Positions 47,893-58,912 of a DNA stretch of 64,000 bases are shown in pieces; position 1 is the first letter of the stretch, and each line of letters begins with the position of its first letter. The notes beneath the pieces were generated by a model. That model saw only the letters and a list, made by a program, of their open reading frames with translations. It was not told the origin of the DNA and ran no database searches. The translations under genes were made by a program, and so were the position numbers. This DNA comes from Klebsiella indica (GTDB taxonomy: Bacteria; Pseudomonadota; Gammaproteobacteria; Enterobacterales; Enterobacteriaceae). The stretch lies in contig NZ_VCHQ01000011.1 in NCBI RefSeq assembly GCF_005860775.1, positions 124,001 to 188,000 of the forward strand, written 5' to 3'.

Positions 47893-48819
47893 ATGGAGCT
47901 TCGCCAGCTACGCTACTTTGTCCGTATTGTGGAAACCGGGAGTATGGGCAGTGCGGCGCTCGATCTTAATATCGGCGTCTCGGCACTCAGCCAGCAGATG
48001 ACGCGGCTGGAAAACGAACTTGCCATTCGCCTGTTGCAACGCACTTCTCGCGGCGTAACGCCCACCAGTGCCGGACTGGCCTTTTATTCCCAGGCTCAGC
48101 TGGCGCTGCGTCATGCTGACGATGCTATTCTCGCCGCGCGGGAAGCGCGTCTCTCAGGACACGTCAGCGTCGGCATGGCCCCCAGCACCGCCTCTGTCCT
48201 CGGCATACCTTTTATCCATGCGATGCGGGAAAACTATGCGGATGTGCGTCTGCATGTGGTGGAAAGCCTTTCCGGTAATCTGGAACGGATGATCAATACC
48301 CGGCAGATTGATTTAGCCGTGGTGTTCCAGAAAGAGAAAATTCTGCGCTGGAGCGCCAGGCCGATTCTTGAAGAGCGACTGTTTCTGATTGGCGCACATG
48401 CTCTGCTGGCTGAAATTTCTGATGAGATCATCACCCCAGCAGAGTTGGCCAGTATTCCCCTGATTATGCCCAGTCCCGGTCATGGTCTGCGTGGCAGACT
48501 GGAAGCAATTTGTCAGGAAAATGCGTTTCAGGTTGAAATTACAGCAGAAATTGACGGCCTGACCTTGTTGATGCACGCCGTTCGTAGTGGGCTCGGCGCC
48601 ACGCTACAGCCAGGCGCCGCAATTTCTCATCTTGATAAAGAGGCGCTCAGAGTGATCGGCATCCACAATCCGATACTGAGTCGCCCCAACTTTTTGGTCA
48701 GCCTTTCTGATGATGAGCTTACCCCTGCGGGCCTCGCCGCCCGCGTCGTGCTGACGAAGGTCATGCGTCACCTGGTAGATACAGGCGGTTGGCCTGGAGC
48801 AACACTTTACGCTAACTAA
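47893..48819 (+). CDS. tcuR: LysR-type regulator of tricarballylate use TcuR
   Basis: This LysR-family regulator has an N-terminal winged helix (MELRQLRYFVRIVETGSMGSAALDLNIGVSALSQQMTRLE) and a C-terminal substrate-binding domain (about 90-300). It stands directly before tcuABC on the same strand, where in S. enterica the TcuR protein activates that operon with tricarballylate as inducer. 308 aa. The assignment rests on position and the known Salmonella locus. Confidence 0.88.
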   Translation: MELRQLRYFVRIVETGSMGSAALDLNIGVSALSQQMTRLENELAIRLLQRTSRGVTPTSAGLAFYSQAQLALRHADDAILAAREARLSGHVSVGMAPSTASVLGIPFIHAMRENYADVRLHVVESLSGNLERMINTRQIDLAVVFQKEKILRWSARPILEERLFLIGAHALLAEISDEIITPAELASIPLIMPSPGHGLRGRLEAICQENAFQVEITAEIDGLTLLMHAVRSGLGATLQPGAAISHLDKEALRVIGIHNPILSRPNFLVSLSDDELTPAGLAARVVLTKVMRHLVDTGGWPGATLYAN

Positions 48820-48916
48820 AGAACTCTTTAGCAGAGCCTCATAGCGCCCACACAACTTATACGTATACATTTTAATTACAAATTTAACAATCAGTTAAAT
48901 AGTAATGGAGTATACG

Positions 48917-50320
48917 ATGATTGATGTCCTGGTGATTGGCGGAGGCAACGCCGCATTATGTGCCGCCTTGACCGCCCGTGAGAGCGGAGCCTCCGTGCTG
49001 CTGCTTGAAGCGGCCCCCCGGGAGTGGCGCGGCGGAAATTCGCAACACACCCGCAACTTACGCTGCATGCACGATGCGCCGCAGGATGTGCTGGTCGAGA
49101 GCTATCCCGAAGAGGAGTTCTGGCAGGATCTCCGCCGCGTTACCGAAGGGAATACCGACGAAGCGCTGGCGCGACTGGTGATCCGTACCTCTTCACAATG
49201 TCGCGACTGGATGCGCCAGCACGGCGTTAACTTTCAGCCCCCTCTTTCCGGCGCGCTACATGTAGCACGTACCAATGCCTTCTTTATGGGCGGCGGGAAA
49301 GCTCTCGTCAATGCCTATTATCGCAGTGCAGAAAAGCTGGGGGTGCAAATTCGCTACAACATGCCAGTGCAGGCGCTTGAACTGCATAACGGCGAGTTCG
49401 TGGCGGCACTGGCGGGAGAGGAACGCATTGAAGCTAAAGCCTGTGTCCTCGCCGCCGGAGGATTTGAATCTAACCGCGAATGGCTGCGGGAAGCGTGGGG
49501 TGAAAACGAACGCGGCGAGTGGCCAGCGGATAATTTTCTCATTCGCGGCACCCGCTTTAACCAGGGCGTCCTGCTCAAATTTATGATGGATGCCGGGGCG
49601 GACATTATCGGCGATCCCTCCCAATCACATTGCGTGGCGATCGATGCCAGAGCGCCGCTGTATGACGGCGGGATTTGTACCCGCGTGGACTGCGTATCGC
49701 TGGGCGTGGTGGTCAACCGTGACGCTGAGCGTTTTTATGATGAAGGGGAAGATTTCTGGCCAAAACGTTACGCCATCTGGGGGCGTCTGGTCGCCCACCA
49801 GCCGGGGCAAATTGGCTATTCCATTATCGACAGCAAAGCGATCGGCCACTTTATGCCGCCGGTCTTCCCCGGCGCGCAGGCCAATACGCTGGCGGAACTG
49901 GCGCGCCAGTTAGGGCTGGATGGCGAACGCTTAACCCACACCGTAACGCAATACAATAAAGCCTGCCAGCCCGGGCAATTCGACCATACCACGCTGGATA
50001 ACTGCGCAACGAAGGCGCTGACGCCGCCAAAAACCCACTGGGCACGACCGCTCGACACGCCGCCTTACTATGGCTATGCCTTGCGACCAGGCATCACCTT
50101 CACCTATCTGGGACTGAAAGTGAACGCACGCGCCGCAGTGCACTTTGCCGGACAACCGAGCCGTAATCTGTTTGTCGCCGGCGAAATGATGGCGGGCAAC
50201 GTGCTGGGCAAAGGCTATACCGCTGGCGTCGGCATGTCCATCGGCACCACCTTTGGTCGTATCGCCGGAAAAGAGGCCGCTCTGGCAGCACAGAAGGAGG
50301 CGCGTCATGAAGCAGCTTGA
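48917..50320 (+). CDS. tcuA: Tricarballylate dehydrogenase TcuA
   Basis: This FAD-dependent enzyme oxidises tricarballylate, an aconitase poison made by rumen microbes, to cis-aconitate. N-terminal dinucleotide motif [25 protein letters not shown]-binding and fumarate-reductase-like region to [22 protein letters not shown] at the C-terminus. Start [10 protein letters not shown] at 48917 is chosen: GGAG lies six bases before it, inside the earlier in-frame ATG. 467 aa. Overlaps tcuB by 14 bp. Confidence 0.93.
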   Translation: MIDVLVIGGGNAALCAALTARESGASVLLLEAAPREWRGGNSQHTRNLRCMHDAPQDVLVESYPEEEFWQDLRRVTEGNTDEALARLVIRTSSQCRDWMRQHGVNFQPPLSGALHVARTNAFFMGGGKALVNAYYRSAEKLGVQIRYNMPVQALELHNGEFVAALAGEERIEAKACVLAAGGFESNREWLREAWGENERGEWPADNFLIRGTRFNQGVLLKFMMDAGADIIGDPSQSHCVAIDARAPLYDGGICTRVDCVSLGVVVNRDAERFYDEGEDFWPKRYAIWGRLVAHQPGQIGYSIIDSKAIGHFMPPVFPGAQANTLAELARQLGLDGERLTHTVTQYNKACQPGQFDHTTLDNCATKALTPPKTHWARPLDTPPYYGYALRPGITFTYLGLKVNARAAVHFAGQPSRNLFVAGEMMAGNVLGKGYTAGVGMSIGTTFGRIAGKEAALAAQKEARHEAA

Positions 50321-51446
50321 GAAGTTGATCATCGACGCACACATTCTCACTGAGCCGGAAGCTGAAGTCGGGCGAGTGATGCAGGTGTGTAACGCCTGCC
50401 GCTACTGCGAAGGTTTTTGCGCTGTGTTCCCGGCGATGACCCAGCGCCTGGAATTCGGTAAAGCCGATATTAACTATCTGGCGAACCTGTGCCATAACTG
50501 CGGCGCTTGTCTGCACGCGTGTCAGTATGCGCCGCCTCATGAATTTGCGATTAACGTGCCGAAAGCGATGGCGGAAGTACGGCTTGAAACCTGGCAGCAT
50601 TACGCCCTGCCCGCCGCCTTCAGCGCCTTGTACCGTCGGGCGGGCATAACCGTGGCGCTGGCGTTAGTTTTTGGTCTGAGCCTCTTTCTGCTCCTCGCGA
50701 TAGGGTTGAAAGGCTCGCTATTTCACCCGCCGCTGGCCGGTGATTTTTACCAGATTTTCCCGCATAACCTGCTGGCGTGGATGTTTGGTTCCGTTTTTAT
50801 TCTGGCGATCGGTTTACTGATGGCGGGCGTAATTCGCTTCTGGCGCGAGATCTCTCCCGGCACGCCGCGTTCCGCTGAAATTGCTGAAGCCTCGCGTAAT
50901 GCCCTGACGCTGAAATATCTCGACGGCGGTCACGGCAAGGGCTGCAACGAAGCGGATGACGCTTTTACTCTGATGCGCCGTCGTTTCCACCACTTCACTT
51001 TTTACGGCTTTATGCTCTGTTTCGCCGCAACGGTAGTGGCGACAGGCTACCACTACTTCGCTGGCCTGGAGGCCCCTTATCCGTTCTTTAGCGCGCCGGT
51101 GATCCTCGGCACACTCGGTGGAACTGGTCTGGTCATTGGCCCGGCGGGATTGTTGTGGCTGAATCTCAGGCGCTCACCGCTGCATGGCGACGCGCGGCAA
51201 AAGCCGCTGGATCGCGGTTTTATTTTATTGCTACTGCTGACCAACCTGACGGGCTTAGCACTTCTGGCGGGCAGAGATAGCGCGTGGATGGGCATTTTGC
51301 TGGCCATCCATCTTGGGGTGGTCATGGCGTTGTTTTTGACTATTCCTTACGGAAAATTTGCCCATGGATTTTACCGCTGCGCTTCCTTACTCAAGTGGGC
51401 GATTGAGAAACGGCGCGGAAAACCGGCGGGGGTCGCAGGCGACTAA
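50307..51446 (+). CDS. tcuB: TcuB, electron-transfer membrane protein for TcuA reoxidation
   Basis: It reoxidises the flavin of TcuA and passes electrons to the quinone pool. Two Fe-S motifs are visible near the N-terminus ([38 protein letters not shown]). They are followed by about six membrane helices (for example [21 protein letters not shown]) with histidines likely binding haem. Start [14 protein letters not shown] at 50307; 379 aa. Confidence 0.93.
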   Translation: MKQLEKLIIDAHILTEPEAEVGRVMQVCNACRYCEGFCAVFPAMTQRLEFGKADINYLANLCHNCGACLHACQYAPPHEFAINVPKAMAEVRLETWQHYALPAAFSALYRRAGITVALALVFGLSLFLLLAIGLKGSLFHPPLAGDFYQIFPHNLLAWMFGSVFILAIGLLMAGVIRFWREISPGTPRSAEIAEASRNALTLKYLDGGHGKGCNEADDAFTLMRRRFHHFTFYGFMLCFAATVVATGYHYFAGLEAPYPFFSAPVILGTLGGTGLVIGPAGLLWLNLRRSPLHGDARQKPLDRGFILLLLLTNLTGLALLAGRDSAWMGILLAIHLGVVMALFLTIPYGKFAHGFYRCASLLKWAIEKRRGKPAGVAGD

Positions 51447-51501
51447 CCCACACACTCTTACCTCTATAAGAACAAAAGAAAGACAATGGAGAGCAAACCC
51501 A

Positions 51502-52797
51502 ATGACTCAACAACTATCGCGCGCCAGCACGTTTGGCGCAATACTCCGGGTGACCAGCGGTAACTTCCTCGAACAGTTCGACTTTTTTCTGTTCGGGTTT
51601 TACGCCACCTATATCGCGAAGACATTCTTCCCGGCGGAAAGTGAGTTCGCTTCATTAATGCTGACCTTTGCCGTTTTCGGCTCTGGCTTTTTAATGCGCC
51701 CTGTCGGGGCGATTGTGCTGGGTGCCTACATTGACAGAATCGGTCGCCGTAAAGGGCTGATGGTTACCCTGGCGATTATGGGCTGCGGTACGCTGCTGAT
51801 TGCCCTGGTTCCTGGTTATCACAGTATCGGTCTGCTGGCGCCTGTACTGGTATTACTGGGGCGATTATTGCAGGGATTCTCTGCTGGCGTAGAGTTAGGC
51901 GGCGTTTCCGTCTATCTTTCTGAAATCGCCACGCCGGGAAATAAAGGCTTCTATACCAGCTGGCAATCCGCCAGCCAGCAGGTCGCGATTGTTGTCGCGG
52001 CACTGATGGGTTACGGCCTGAACGCCATGCTCGACCACGAGCAGATTTCCGCATGGGGCTGGCGTATCCCGTTCTTTATCGGTTGCATGATTATTCCACT
52101 GATTTTTGTTCTGCGCCGTTCTCTTCAGGAGACCGAAGAATTTTTACAACGTAAGCACCGCCCCGACACCAGGGAAATTTTTACCACTATCGTCAAAAAC
52201 TGGCGTCTCATCACCGCCGGCACGCTACTGGTGGCGATGACTACCACCACCTTTTACTTTATCACTGTCTATACCCCGACCTATGGCAGAGCGGTACTAA
52301 ACCTGAGCGCGCGGGACAGCCTGATTGTCACCATGCTGGTGGGCATTTCTAACTTTATCTGGTTACCGATTGGCGGCGCGATTTCCGACAGGATTGGCCG
52401 TCGACCGGTGCTGATGGGGATTACTCTGCTCGCGTTGATCACCACCTGGCCGGTGATGCACTGGCTGACCGCCGCGCCGGATTTCACCCGGATGACGCTG
52501 GTGCTGCTCTGGTTTTCGTTCTTCTTTGGAATGTACAACGGCGCAATGGTGGCGGCGCTCACCGAAGTGATGCCGGTGTATGTGCGAACCGTCGGTTTTT
52601 CCCTGGCCTTCAGTCTCGCAACCGCAATTTTTGGCGGCCTGACGCCCGCGATATCCACTGCGCTGGTCCAGTGGACCGGAGATAAAAGCGCCCCCGGATG
52701 GTGGCTGATGTGTGCGGCGCTCTGTGGACTCGCCGCCACCGCAATGCTGTTTGTCCGTTTAAGCCGTGGTTATCAACCGGTGGAAAATAAGCTCTGA
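51502..52797 (+). CDS. tcuC: Tricarballylate transporter TcuC
   Basis: This major-facilitator permease of the metabolite:H+ symporter type imports tricarballylate. It has twelve helices. The start [39 protein letters not shown] and the loop motif [12 protein letters not shown] plus [11 protein letters not shown] (MFS loop motifs) are visible. The true start at 51502 (GGAGAG upstream) gives 431 aa. A terminator follows. Confidence 0.93.
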   Translation: MTQQLSRASTFGAILRVTSGNFLEQFDFFLFGFYATYIAKTFFPAESEFASLMLTFAVFGSGFLMRPVGAIVLGAYIDRIGRRKGLMVTLAIMGCGTLLIALVPGYHSIGLLAPVLVLLGRLLQGFSAGVELGGVSVYLSEIATPGNKGFYTSWQSASQQVAIVVAALMGYGLNAMLDHEQISAWGWRIPFFIGCMIIPLIFVLRRSLQETEEFLQRKHRPDTREIFTTIVKNWRLITAGTLLVAMTTTTFYFITVYTPTYGRAVLNLSARDSLIVTMLVGISNFIWLPIGGAISDRIGRRPVLMGITLLALITTWPVMHWLTAAPDFTRMTLVLLWFSFFFGMYNGAMVAALTEVMPVYVRTVGFSLAFSLATAIFGGLTPAISTALVQWTGDKSAPGWWLMCAALCGLAATAMLFVRLSRGYQPVENKL

Positions 52798-52802
52798 AAT
52801 GC

Positions 52803-52832
52803 AAGCGGGCGGAGAATGCTCTCCGCCCGCTT
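52803..52832 (+). terminator. tcuABC terminator
   Basis: AAGCGGGCGGAGA-ATGC-TCTCCGCCCGCTT is a 13-bp perfect stem six bases past tcuC, followed by GTTTCC. Confidence 0.8.
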
Positions 52833-52879
52833 GTTTCCGGTCCGTGTCATCTGAATCCAGCATGCGTACACTTTTCTGG

Positions 52880-52936
52880 TCTACAGACTACTCGCGCTGT
52901 TTTTCTTTTTTCCGCTCGTTTTTCTCAACGAGTACG
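52880..52936 (-). pseudogene. Possible 3' remnant of chiQ (ybfN)
   Basis: Downstream of chiP a short minus-strand frame reads PPVVLVEKNERKKEKQRE and then stops. E. coli has the lipoprotein gene chiQ directly after chiP; here only about 170 bp separate chiP from the tcuC end and no lipoprotein gene fits. The charged tail is the kind expected for such a remnant. I cannot confirm the match without alignment. Confidence 0.3.
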
Positions 52937-52964
52937 ACAGGTGGTCAACCTGTCGTTATCGGCA

Positions 52965-54365
52965 TCAGAAGATAGTGAATGGAGCGATAACCATGAACTT
53001 CACGTCGCGCTCATCCTGGAAGATATTGCCATAACCACCGCTCCAGCTTGGGATATCGGAGTGGTTGTCGTATTGCGTAAAGTGGAGTTTAAACAGCGTG
53101 CCCTTCGCGCGCCCTTCCTGCACAGTGTACATTGCATCCAGACTATACGCCGACTCTTTCAGACGTTTATCCGGGTTGTAATACGCGTCAGGCGAGGACA
53201 TTTTCCCAGGTTTAGCATCCCATGCGTAAACGTAGGATGCGCCGAAGGCCCAGCCCGGCATGTTCCAGTTCTTCATGTCATACATCGCCCCGAAGAACAA
53301 CGCTTTTTCCCCGTTGGCGTTAAAGTCGGAACGGTTATCCCACCAGATATCCAGACGCCCGTTAGAAGAGGCGTAGGTTGGCGTCATACGCTGCAGGAAA
53401 TAGCCCTGCTGACCGTCAGCTTTTACCCAGGTTCCTTCCAGCCGCAGGTCCAGAACATCAGCAACCTTATAACCAAAGGTTAATGCCTGCAGCCAGGCAG
53501 TACCATCATAGATATCATTTGCCCCACTGTTGCTGACCTTATCGCGAGCGCCGTAGAACTGGTAGCTGGTGGTTAACGGTGTCCCTGCGACGTCAAATTT
53601 ATAACTGGCTTTAGCAAAGTACTGATCAATATATCCCTGTGCCTGACCAAACGCCGCTTCCAGTACGAGGTCATTTTTAAAATCGTATTTAGCGCCGAGG
53701 GAGTGGAGATAATCCACTTTGGTTTTCTTGTCATTCTGGTAAAACTTATCCATTTCGATGTGCCAGGGCGCTTTATATTCGTTAGTCCACATCCAGGAGA
53801 AGCTCAGCGCCCCCTCATCGCCGTAATCAAAGTTAGCGCCCGCTTCTGCCCCCTGATAAGTGCCAGGCATAAAGCTCCAGTGCGGAGCCAGCAGGGTTTG
53901 CCCGGTTGGCTGAATATAGCCAGCGCGCGCCCACGCCGGACCGAACTTAAATTTTGCAGCTGCTTTATACAAGCTTATCCCGCTCTTATCGCCGGAATAG
54001 TCTTCATCGTAGGTTTTATTACGCGAAGAGAAAGCGATTTCGTTCGGGTGACCGCTGCCGTTACTTTCGTTCATTTCAATGGCGGTAAATGCGGCGACAT
54101 CAATACCAAACATGTCGGCGGCATAACCGGACTGGAAATCCAGATTAGCGTTCCAGGTTGCATGGGAAAGGTTGGTTTTATACTTATCGCCGTCGGTCAC
54201 ATCTTTACGGTCACGCTCGCGCTGCCAGTAATAGATACCGCCGGTTAAGGTGGAGTCGTCAATAAATCCTTCAGCTTTTGCATCCGGCGCCATTGCAAAA
54301 CCTGACAGCGCTGTTACACCGGCAATAGCCAGCGCCAGCGTACTACGTTTGCCACTAAACGTACG
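52965..54365 (-). CDS. chiP: Chitoporin ChiP (YbfM)
   Basis: This outer-membrane porin for chitooligosaccharides (chitobiose, chitotriose) belongs to the OprD-like family. Signal peptide about 1-32 ([22 protein letters not shown]). It continues [30 protein letters not shown] and ends in the typical aromatic [10 protein letters not shown]. The third in-frame codon ATG (54365) is the start: GAGG stands eight bases upstream and the family begins MRTFSGKRS. 466 aa. Under NagC repression and ChiX sRNA silencing. Confidence 0.95.
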   Translation of the reverse strand, partial: RTFSGKRSTLALAIAGVTALSGFAMAPDAKAEGFIDDSTLTGGIYYWQRERDRKDVTDGDKYKTNLSHATWNANLDFQSGYAADMFGIDVAAFTAIEMNESNGSGHPNEIAFSSRNKTYDEDYSGDKSGISLYKAAAKFKFGPAWARAGYIQPTGQTLLAPHWSFMPGTYQGAEAGANFDYGDEGALSFSWMWTNEYKAPWHIEMDKFYQNDKKTKVDYLHSLGAKYDFKNDLVLEAAFGQAQGYIDQYFAKASYKFDVAGTPLTTSYQFYGARDKVSNSGANDIYDGTAWLQALTFGYKVADVLDLRLEGTWVKADGQQGYFLQRMTPTYASSNGRLDIWWDNRSDFNANGEKALFFGAMYDMKNWNMPGWAFGASYVYAWDAKPGKMSSPDAYYNPDKRLKESAYSLDAMYTVQEGRAKGTLFKLHFTQYDNHSDIPSWSGGYGNIFQDERDVKFMVIAPFTIF

Positions 54366-54375
54366 CATATACATG

Positions 54376-54387
54376 TCCTCTTTGACG
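54376..54387 (-). promoter_or_regulatory. ChiX sRNA pairing site in the chiP leader
   Basis: On the minus strand the leader reads CGTCAAAGAGGA just before the chiP start, overlapping the ribosome site. This is complementary to the UCCUCUUUGACG seed of the sRNA ChiX (recalled from E. coli/Salmonella), which silences chiP. Confidence 0.75.
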
Positions 54388-54483
54388 TTTTAAATGCGCG
54401 ATGGCCCAGGGCAACGCGCGAAAAATAAATAAGATCACAAAAATGCGGTGTGCGAAAAATTGCACAATCACTATGCATAGACT

Positions 54484-54503
54484 ATTTTTCGCGACGCGAA
54501 TTA
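54484..54503. promoter_or_regulatory. Probable NagC operator of chiP
   Basis: ATTTTTCGCGACGCGAATTA has an inverted-repeat core TTCGCG-A-CGCGAA with A/T-rich arms, as in NagC/Mlc operators. It lies about 120 bp upstream of chiP, a known NagC target. Confidence 0.6.
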
Positions 54504-54756
54504 TCAATCTCTTTTAGAGACCAAAGATAAAGATTATGACAAAGCGCACATATTTTGTGTCTTTATGTTTCAATCGAAGATGTCGTGTCGACAGGGTATA
54601 AGCGCTTACAAAAACAGAGAAAATCAATAAAAACGACGTATGGGTACTTTTTTATGCGGGCAAACAGGACACCTTAAAAAGGTATCTTATTACAGTATGC
54701 AATCAGGTTAATTTTCATCACGAAAATATTAGAAAGGCATCTCGGATCACGAAATA

Positions 54757-54780
54757 AAAAAAACGCCGCAATGCGCGGCG
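54757..54780 (-). terminator. glnS terminator
   Basis: On the minus strand CGCCGCG-CATT-GCGGCG is followed by TTTTTTTTATTTC, a strong intrinsic terminator. Confidence 0.85.
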
Positions 54781-54803
54781 CTCTCAATCATGGCAGGGAT
54801 CGC

Positions 54804-56471
54804 TTATACGCCGACTTTCGCCCACGTATCGCGTAGCCCGACGGTACGGTTAAACACCAGATGGGTCGGGGTTGCAAGGTGGCTATCAAGGCAGAAGTAT
54901 CCTTCGCGTTCAAACTGGAAGGCCTTACCCGCAACCGCGTCCTTCAGCGAGGGTTCCGCAAAGCCCTGCGTGATCACCAACGACTCAGGATTCATCGCCG
55001 ACAGGAAGTCTTCCGCCGCTCCCGGATTCGGCACGCTGAACAGACGATCGTACAGGCGGATTTCCACCGGCAGCGCGTGCGCCGCGCTTACCCAGTGAAT
55101 AACGCCTTTAACTTTACGCCCATCGGCCGGATCTTTGCTCAGGGTATCCGCATCGTAGGTGCAGAAGATTGTGGTGATATTGCCTTCGGCATCTTTCTCT
55201 ACACGCTCTGCTTTGATCACGTAAGCGTTGCGCAGACGAACTTCTTTCCCCAGTACCAGACGCTTGTACTGTTTGTTCGCTTCTTCACGGAAGTCGGCGC
55301 GGTCGATCCAGATTTCGCCGCTGAACGGTACTTCGCGGCTGCCCATCTCCGGTTTGTTCGGATGATTCGGCATGGTCACGCTTTCGCTGCCGCCCTGCGG
55401 ATAGTTTTCGATAACCAGCTTAACCGGGTCAATAACGGCCATCGCGCGCGGGGCGTTCTCGTTCAAATCCTCACGAATACAGGATTCCAGCGCAGCAATT
55501 TCGATAATGTTATCCTGCTTGGTCACACCGATACGTTTACAAAATTCACGGATAGATTCCGCCGTATAGCCACGGCGACGCAGGCCGGAGATGGTCGGCA
55601 TACGTGGATCATCCCAGCCCTCAACGTGTTTCTCGGTTACCAGTTGGTTCAGCTTACGCTTGGACATCACGGTATATTCGAGATTAAGACGCGAGAATTC
55701 GTACTGACGCGGGTGTACGGGGATACTGATGTTATCCAGCACCCAATCATACAGGCGGCGGTTATCCTGGAATTCCAGAGTACACAGAGAGTGGGTAATC
55801 CCTTCCAGCGCATCGCTGATGCAGTGGGTAAAGTCGTACATCGGGTAGATGCACCACTTGTTCCCGGTCTGATGGTGTTCAGCAAACTTAATACGATACA
55901 GCACCGGGTCACGCATGACGATAAACGGCGAGGCCATATCGATTTTTGCTCGCAGACAGGCTTTACCTTCGGCAAAACCGCCACTACGCATTTTTTCAAA
56001 CAGGGCCAGGTTTTCATCCACGCTGCGATCGCGGTACGGACTATTTTTACCCGGTTCTTTCAGGGTGCCGCGATATTCCCGGATCTCTTCCGCCGACAGC
56101 TCATCCACGTAAGCAAGACCCTTATTAATCAGCTCAACCGCATATTGATGCAGTTGATCGAAATAATCAGATGAGTAGCAAATGTCCCCGGACCAGTGAA
56201 AACCTAACCACTGCACGTCGTTTTTAATCGACTCAACGTATTCGATATCTTCCTTCACCGGGTTGGTGTCGTCGAAACGCAGATTACATTGGCCGTGGTA
56301 ATCCTGAGCGATGCCAAAGTTCAGGCAAATAGACTTCGCATGGCCAATGTGCAGATAACCGTTCGGTTCCGGTGGAAAACGGGTATGAACGGTGGTGTGC
56401 TTACCAGTAGCCAGATCTTCATCAATGATCTGGCGAATAAAGTTAGTCGGGCGGGCTTCTGCCTCACTCAT
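54804..56471 (-). CDS. glnS: Glutaminyl-tRNA synthetase GlnS
   Basis: This class I aminoacyl-tRNA synthetase charges tRNA-Gln. The HIGH-type motif is [24 protein letters not shown] and the KMSKS-type motif is YTVMSKRKL. The C-terminal anticodon-binding beta-barrels extend from about residue 340 to 555. 555 aa, full length (about 554 in E. coli). It is divergently placed from nothing; nagE follows upstream on the same strand. Confidence 0.98.
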   Translation of the reverse strand: MSEAEARPTNFIRQIIDEDLATGKHTTVHTRFPPEPNGYLHIGHAKSICLNFGIAQDYHGQCNLRFDDTNPVKEDIEYVESIKNDVQWLGFHWSGDICYSSDYFDQLHQYAVELINKGLAYVDELSAEEIREYRGTLKEPGKNSPYRDRSVDENLALFEKMRSGGFAEGKACLRAKIDMASPFIVMRDPVLYRIKFAEHHQTGNKWCIYPMYDFTHCISDALEGITHSLCTLEFQDNRRLYDWVLDNISIPVHPRQYEFSRLNLEYTVMSKRKLNQLVTEKHVEGWDDPRMPTISGLRRRGYTAESIREFCKRIGVTKQDNIIEIAALESCIREDLNENAPRAMAVIDPVKLVIENYPQGGSESVTMPNHPNKPEMGSREVPFSGEIWIDRADFREEANKQYKRLVLGKEVRLRNAYVIKAERVEKDAEGNITTIFCTYDADTLSKDPADGRKVKGVIHWVSAAHALPVEIRLYDRLFSVPNPGAAEDFLSAMNPESLVITQGFAEPSLKDAVAGKAFQFEREGYFCLDSHLATPTHLVFNRTVGLRDTWAKVGV

Positions 56472-56589
56472 CGTGGGTTCCTCAAAGCGTAAACAACGTA
56501 TAACGGCACATGATCTTACAAGCAGGGCGTGGAGACAACTATTAGTTACGTAAAATACGTATCTGAAGGCGATTATGGGGTGTTGGCGG

Positions 56590-56619
56590 TAAAAAAAGCG
56601 GCGGAGTTTTCCTCCGCCG
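56590..56619 (-). terminator. nagE terminator
   Basis: ACGGCGGAGG-AAAA-CTCCGCCGC followed by TTTTTTT on the minus strand, about 30 bases after the nagE stop. Confidence 0.85.
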
Positions 56620-56646
56620 TTGAGGTATAAACGCTAATCTGGAGAC

Positions 56647-58599
56647 TTACTTGCTTTTAATTTCAAACAGCGGCGTCTGGCCCGCCACAACCTTATCGGT
56701 TGCCTGAATAACCAGTGCGCTGTAGTCGTCACTATTGCTGCACACCACCGGGCTGATCATTGAACGCGCGTTGGCATTCAGAAACGCCAGATCCAGTTCC
56801 AGAATCGGCTGACCCGCTTTCACTTCTGCGCCCTCTTCCACCAGCCGTTTAAAGCCCTGGCCGTTGAGCGCTACGGTATCAATCCCCATGTGGACAACAA
56901 TTTCCGCGCCATTTTCCGTTTCCAGGCAGAAAGCATGGTTGGTATTGAAGATCTTCACTACCGTACCCGCCGCTGGCGCAACAACCAGCTTATCCGTCGG
57001 CTTTACTGCCACGCCGTCGCCAACGGCTTTGCTGGCAAAGGCTTCATCCGGGACTTGTTCCAGCGCCACAACGTCACCGGTAATCGGCGAAACCAGCGCG
57101 GCAACGGTTTTCGCGTTGGCGACGGCCTGTGGTTTGGCAGCCGGAACTGCGCCGGATGCGCCGTGGGTAGAAGCAGCCGTTGCGGCAACCGGGCCACGAG
57201 CAACCACTTTCTTCATTTCATCGCCGACGGATTCAGCTTTTGCCCCCACAATAACCTGAATGGTCTGTTTGTTCAGCTTGACCACGCCAGAAGCGCCGAG
57301 ACGCTTACAGGCGGCATCGTTAACCAGTGCGGAATCCGCAACGGTCAAACGCAGGCGGGTAATGCAAGCATCAATCGCTTTCAGGTTATCGGTACCGCCG
57401 ATCGCGGCGATATAGCCAGTCGCCAGTTGGGTTAAACCCTCTTCGGTATTACTGTTCGCCTCTTCCGTCACCACGTCATCAACGTTATCTTCACGGCCAG
57501 GCGTTTTCAGGTTGAACATGCGGATGATCACGCTGAACAGCAGGAAGTAGATAAAGAAGAACACGACGCCCATCACCAGCAACATCCAGACGTTTTTGCT
57601 GGCTGCCGGCAGGCTGTACATCAGAGCATAGTCGATCGCACCGGCTGAGAACGAGAAACCCGCGTGGATACCCAACGCCGTCGCGACAAACAGGCTGATA
57701 CCGGTCAGGATAGCATGCAGCAAGTACAGCAGCGGAGCCAGGAACATGAACAGGAATTCCAGCGGCTCAGTAACCCCCGTCAGGAACGCGGTAATAGCGA
57801 CCGACAACAGCATACCGCCGACCATCGGACGACGTTCTTTCGGCGCGGCAAAATACATTGCCAGCGCGGCGCCCGGCAAACCGAACATCATGATCGGGAA
57901 GAAGCCGGACATAAACATCCCTGCAGTGCCGTCACCCGCATAGAAGCGGTTGATGTCACCGTGGAATACCGCACCGGCAGCATTAGTAAATTCACCGATC
58001 TGGAACCAGGCGATAGTATTCAGTACCTGATGCAAACCGGTTGGGATCAGCAGACGGTTGATGAACCCGAAGATACCGGAGCCCAGCGCGCCAGCTGATA
58101 CAATCCATTCACCACCGGAATGGATAGCGTTCTGCACAGGTGGCCAGACGTAGCCAAAGATGGCGGCCAGCACCAGGCAGAAGAAGCCAGTTGCGATCGG
58201 AACAAAACGTTTACCACCGAAGAAGCTCAAGAAGTCAGGCAACTTGATTCCCGCCCAGCGGTTATACACGGCCCCACCGACTAAACCGGTGATGATCCCC
58301 GCCAGGACACCCATATTGATGGCCGGGTTGATAGTGACCATGGCTTTAGTCATAACAAAATACCCAACAGCTCCCGCCAACGCGGCGGCCCCTGCACTGT
58401 CTTTCGACCAACTGGATGCCACACCGATAGCGAAAATCAGCGCCAGGTTGTCAAAGATCGCGCCACCCGCTTGTGCGATAAACGATATATTAAGCAGATC
58501 TGGTTGCCCGAATCGTAGCAGCAGCGCCGCGACCGGCAGCACGGCGATAGGGAGCTGTAACGCCCTACCAAGCCGCTGAAAAAAACCCAAAATATTCAT
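56647..58599 (-). CDS. nagE: N-acetylglucosamine PTS permease NagE (EIICBA)
   Basis: It imports and phosphorylates GlcNAc to GlcNAc-6-phosphate. The EIIC membrane part spans about 1-365. The EIIB domain has the phospho-Cys in AIDACITRLRLTVADS (about 412). An Ala/Pro linker leads to EIIA (about 500-650) with the phospho-His in EIVVHMGIDTVALNG. 650 aa, normal. Divergent from nagBACD and controlled with it by NagC and CRP. Confidence 0.97.
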   Translation of the reverse strand: MNILGFFQRLGRALQLPIAVLPVAALLLRFGQPDLLNISFIAQAGGAIFDNLALIFAIGVASSWSKDSAGAAALAGAVGYFVMTKAMVTINPAINMGVLAGIITGLVGGAVYNRWAGIKLPDFLSFFGGKRFVPIATGFFCLVLAAIFGYVWPPVQNAIHSGGEWIVSAGALGSGIFGFINRLLIPTGLHQVLNTIAWFQIGEFTNAAGAVFHGDINRFYAGDGTAGMFMSGFFPIMMFGLPGAALAMYFAAPKERRPMVGGMLLSVAITAFLTGVTEPLEFLFMFLAPLLYLLHAILTGISLFVATALGIHAGFSFSAGAIDYALMYSLPAASKNVWMLLVMGVVFFFIYFLLFSVIIRMFNLKTPGREDNVDDVVTEEANSNTEEGLTQLATGYIAAIGGTDNLKAIDACITRLRLTVADSALVNDAACKRLGASGVVKLNKQTIQVIVGAKAESVGDEMKKVVARGPVAATAASTHGASGAVPAAKPQAVANAKTVAALVSPITGDVVALEQVPDEAFASKAVGDGVAVKPTDKLVVAPAAGTVVKIFNTNHAFCLETENGAEIVVHMGIDTVALNGQGFKRLVEEGAEVKAGQPILELDLAFLNANARSMISPVVCSNSDDYSALVIQATDKVVAGQTPLFEIKSK

Positions 58600-58699
58600 C
58601 TTATTCCCCCTATAAAACCCCGATATAGCTCGCTCAAAGCCACCTTTATTATTGTGAAACCAGTTAGCTTTTACCTTTACCTGTAAAGTGTGTGAGAAA

Positions 58700-58720
58700 T
58701 TAATTTGTATCGCAAATTAA
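58700..58720. promoter_or_regulatory. NagC-type operator near nagE
   Basis: TTAATTTG-TATCG-CAAATTAA is a perfect 8-bp inverted repeat of the NagC/Mlc form, about 100 bp upstream of nagE. Confidence 0.65.
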
Positions 58721-58732
58721 ACGCGTATTTTT

Positions 58733-58748
58733 TGTGATATCAATCACC
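58733..58748. promoter_or_regulatory. CRP-binding site between nagE and nagB
   Basis: TGTGATATCAATCACC matches the CRP consensus TGTGA-N6-TCACA except for the last base pair and lies midway between the operators. Confidence 0.7.
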
Positions 58749-58912
58749 ATATATCGTATTATCTTTCGCCTCATACTGGCTAATAACGAAAACTTATTTT
58801 ATGATTAAAAAAATCAACACCAATTCCTCCTGATCGACGGCGTTGCTGCAATACTCATACTGGTGCGCTGACGCCAACTCGCCAGGTTCTAATTTAACTA
58901 TAGAGGTGAACA

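Larger units (their letters stand above)
54366..54754. other. chiP leader and chiP-glnS spacer
   Basis: About 390 bp without a gene. It holds the chiP leader, a NagC-like operator (54484-54503) and AT-rich DNA up to the glnS terminator. Confidence 0.6.
58600..58912. promoter_or_regulatory. Divergent nagE-nagB control region
   Basis: 313 bp AT-rich spacer. It contains a palindromic NagC-type operator (58700-58720), a CRP site (58733-58748) and a second, weaker NagC-like sequence near 58788 (taataacgaaaacttatttta). In E. coli NagC loops this spacer between two operators. Confidence 0.7.
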
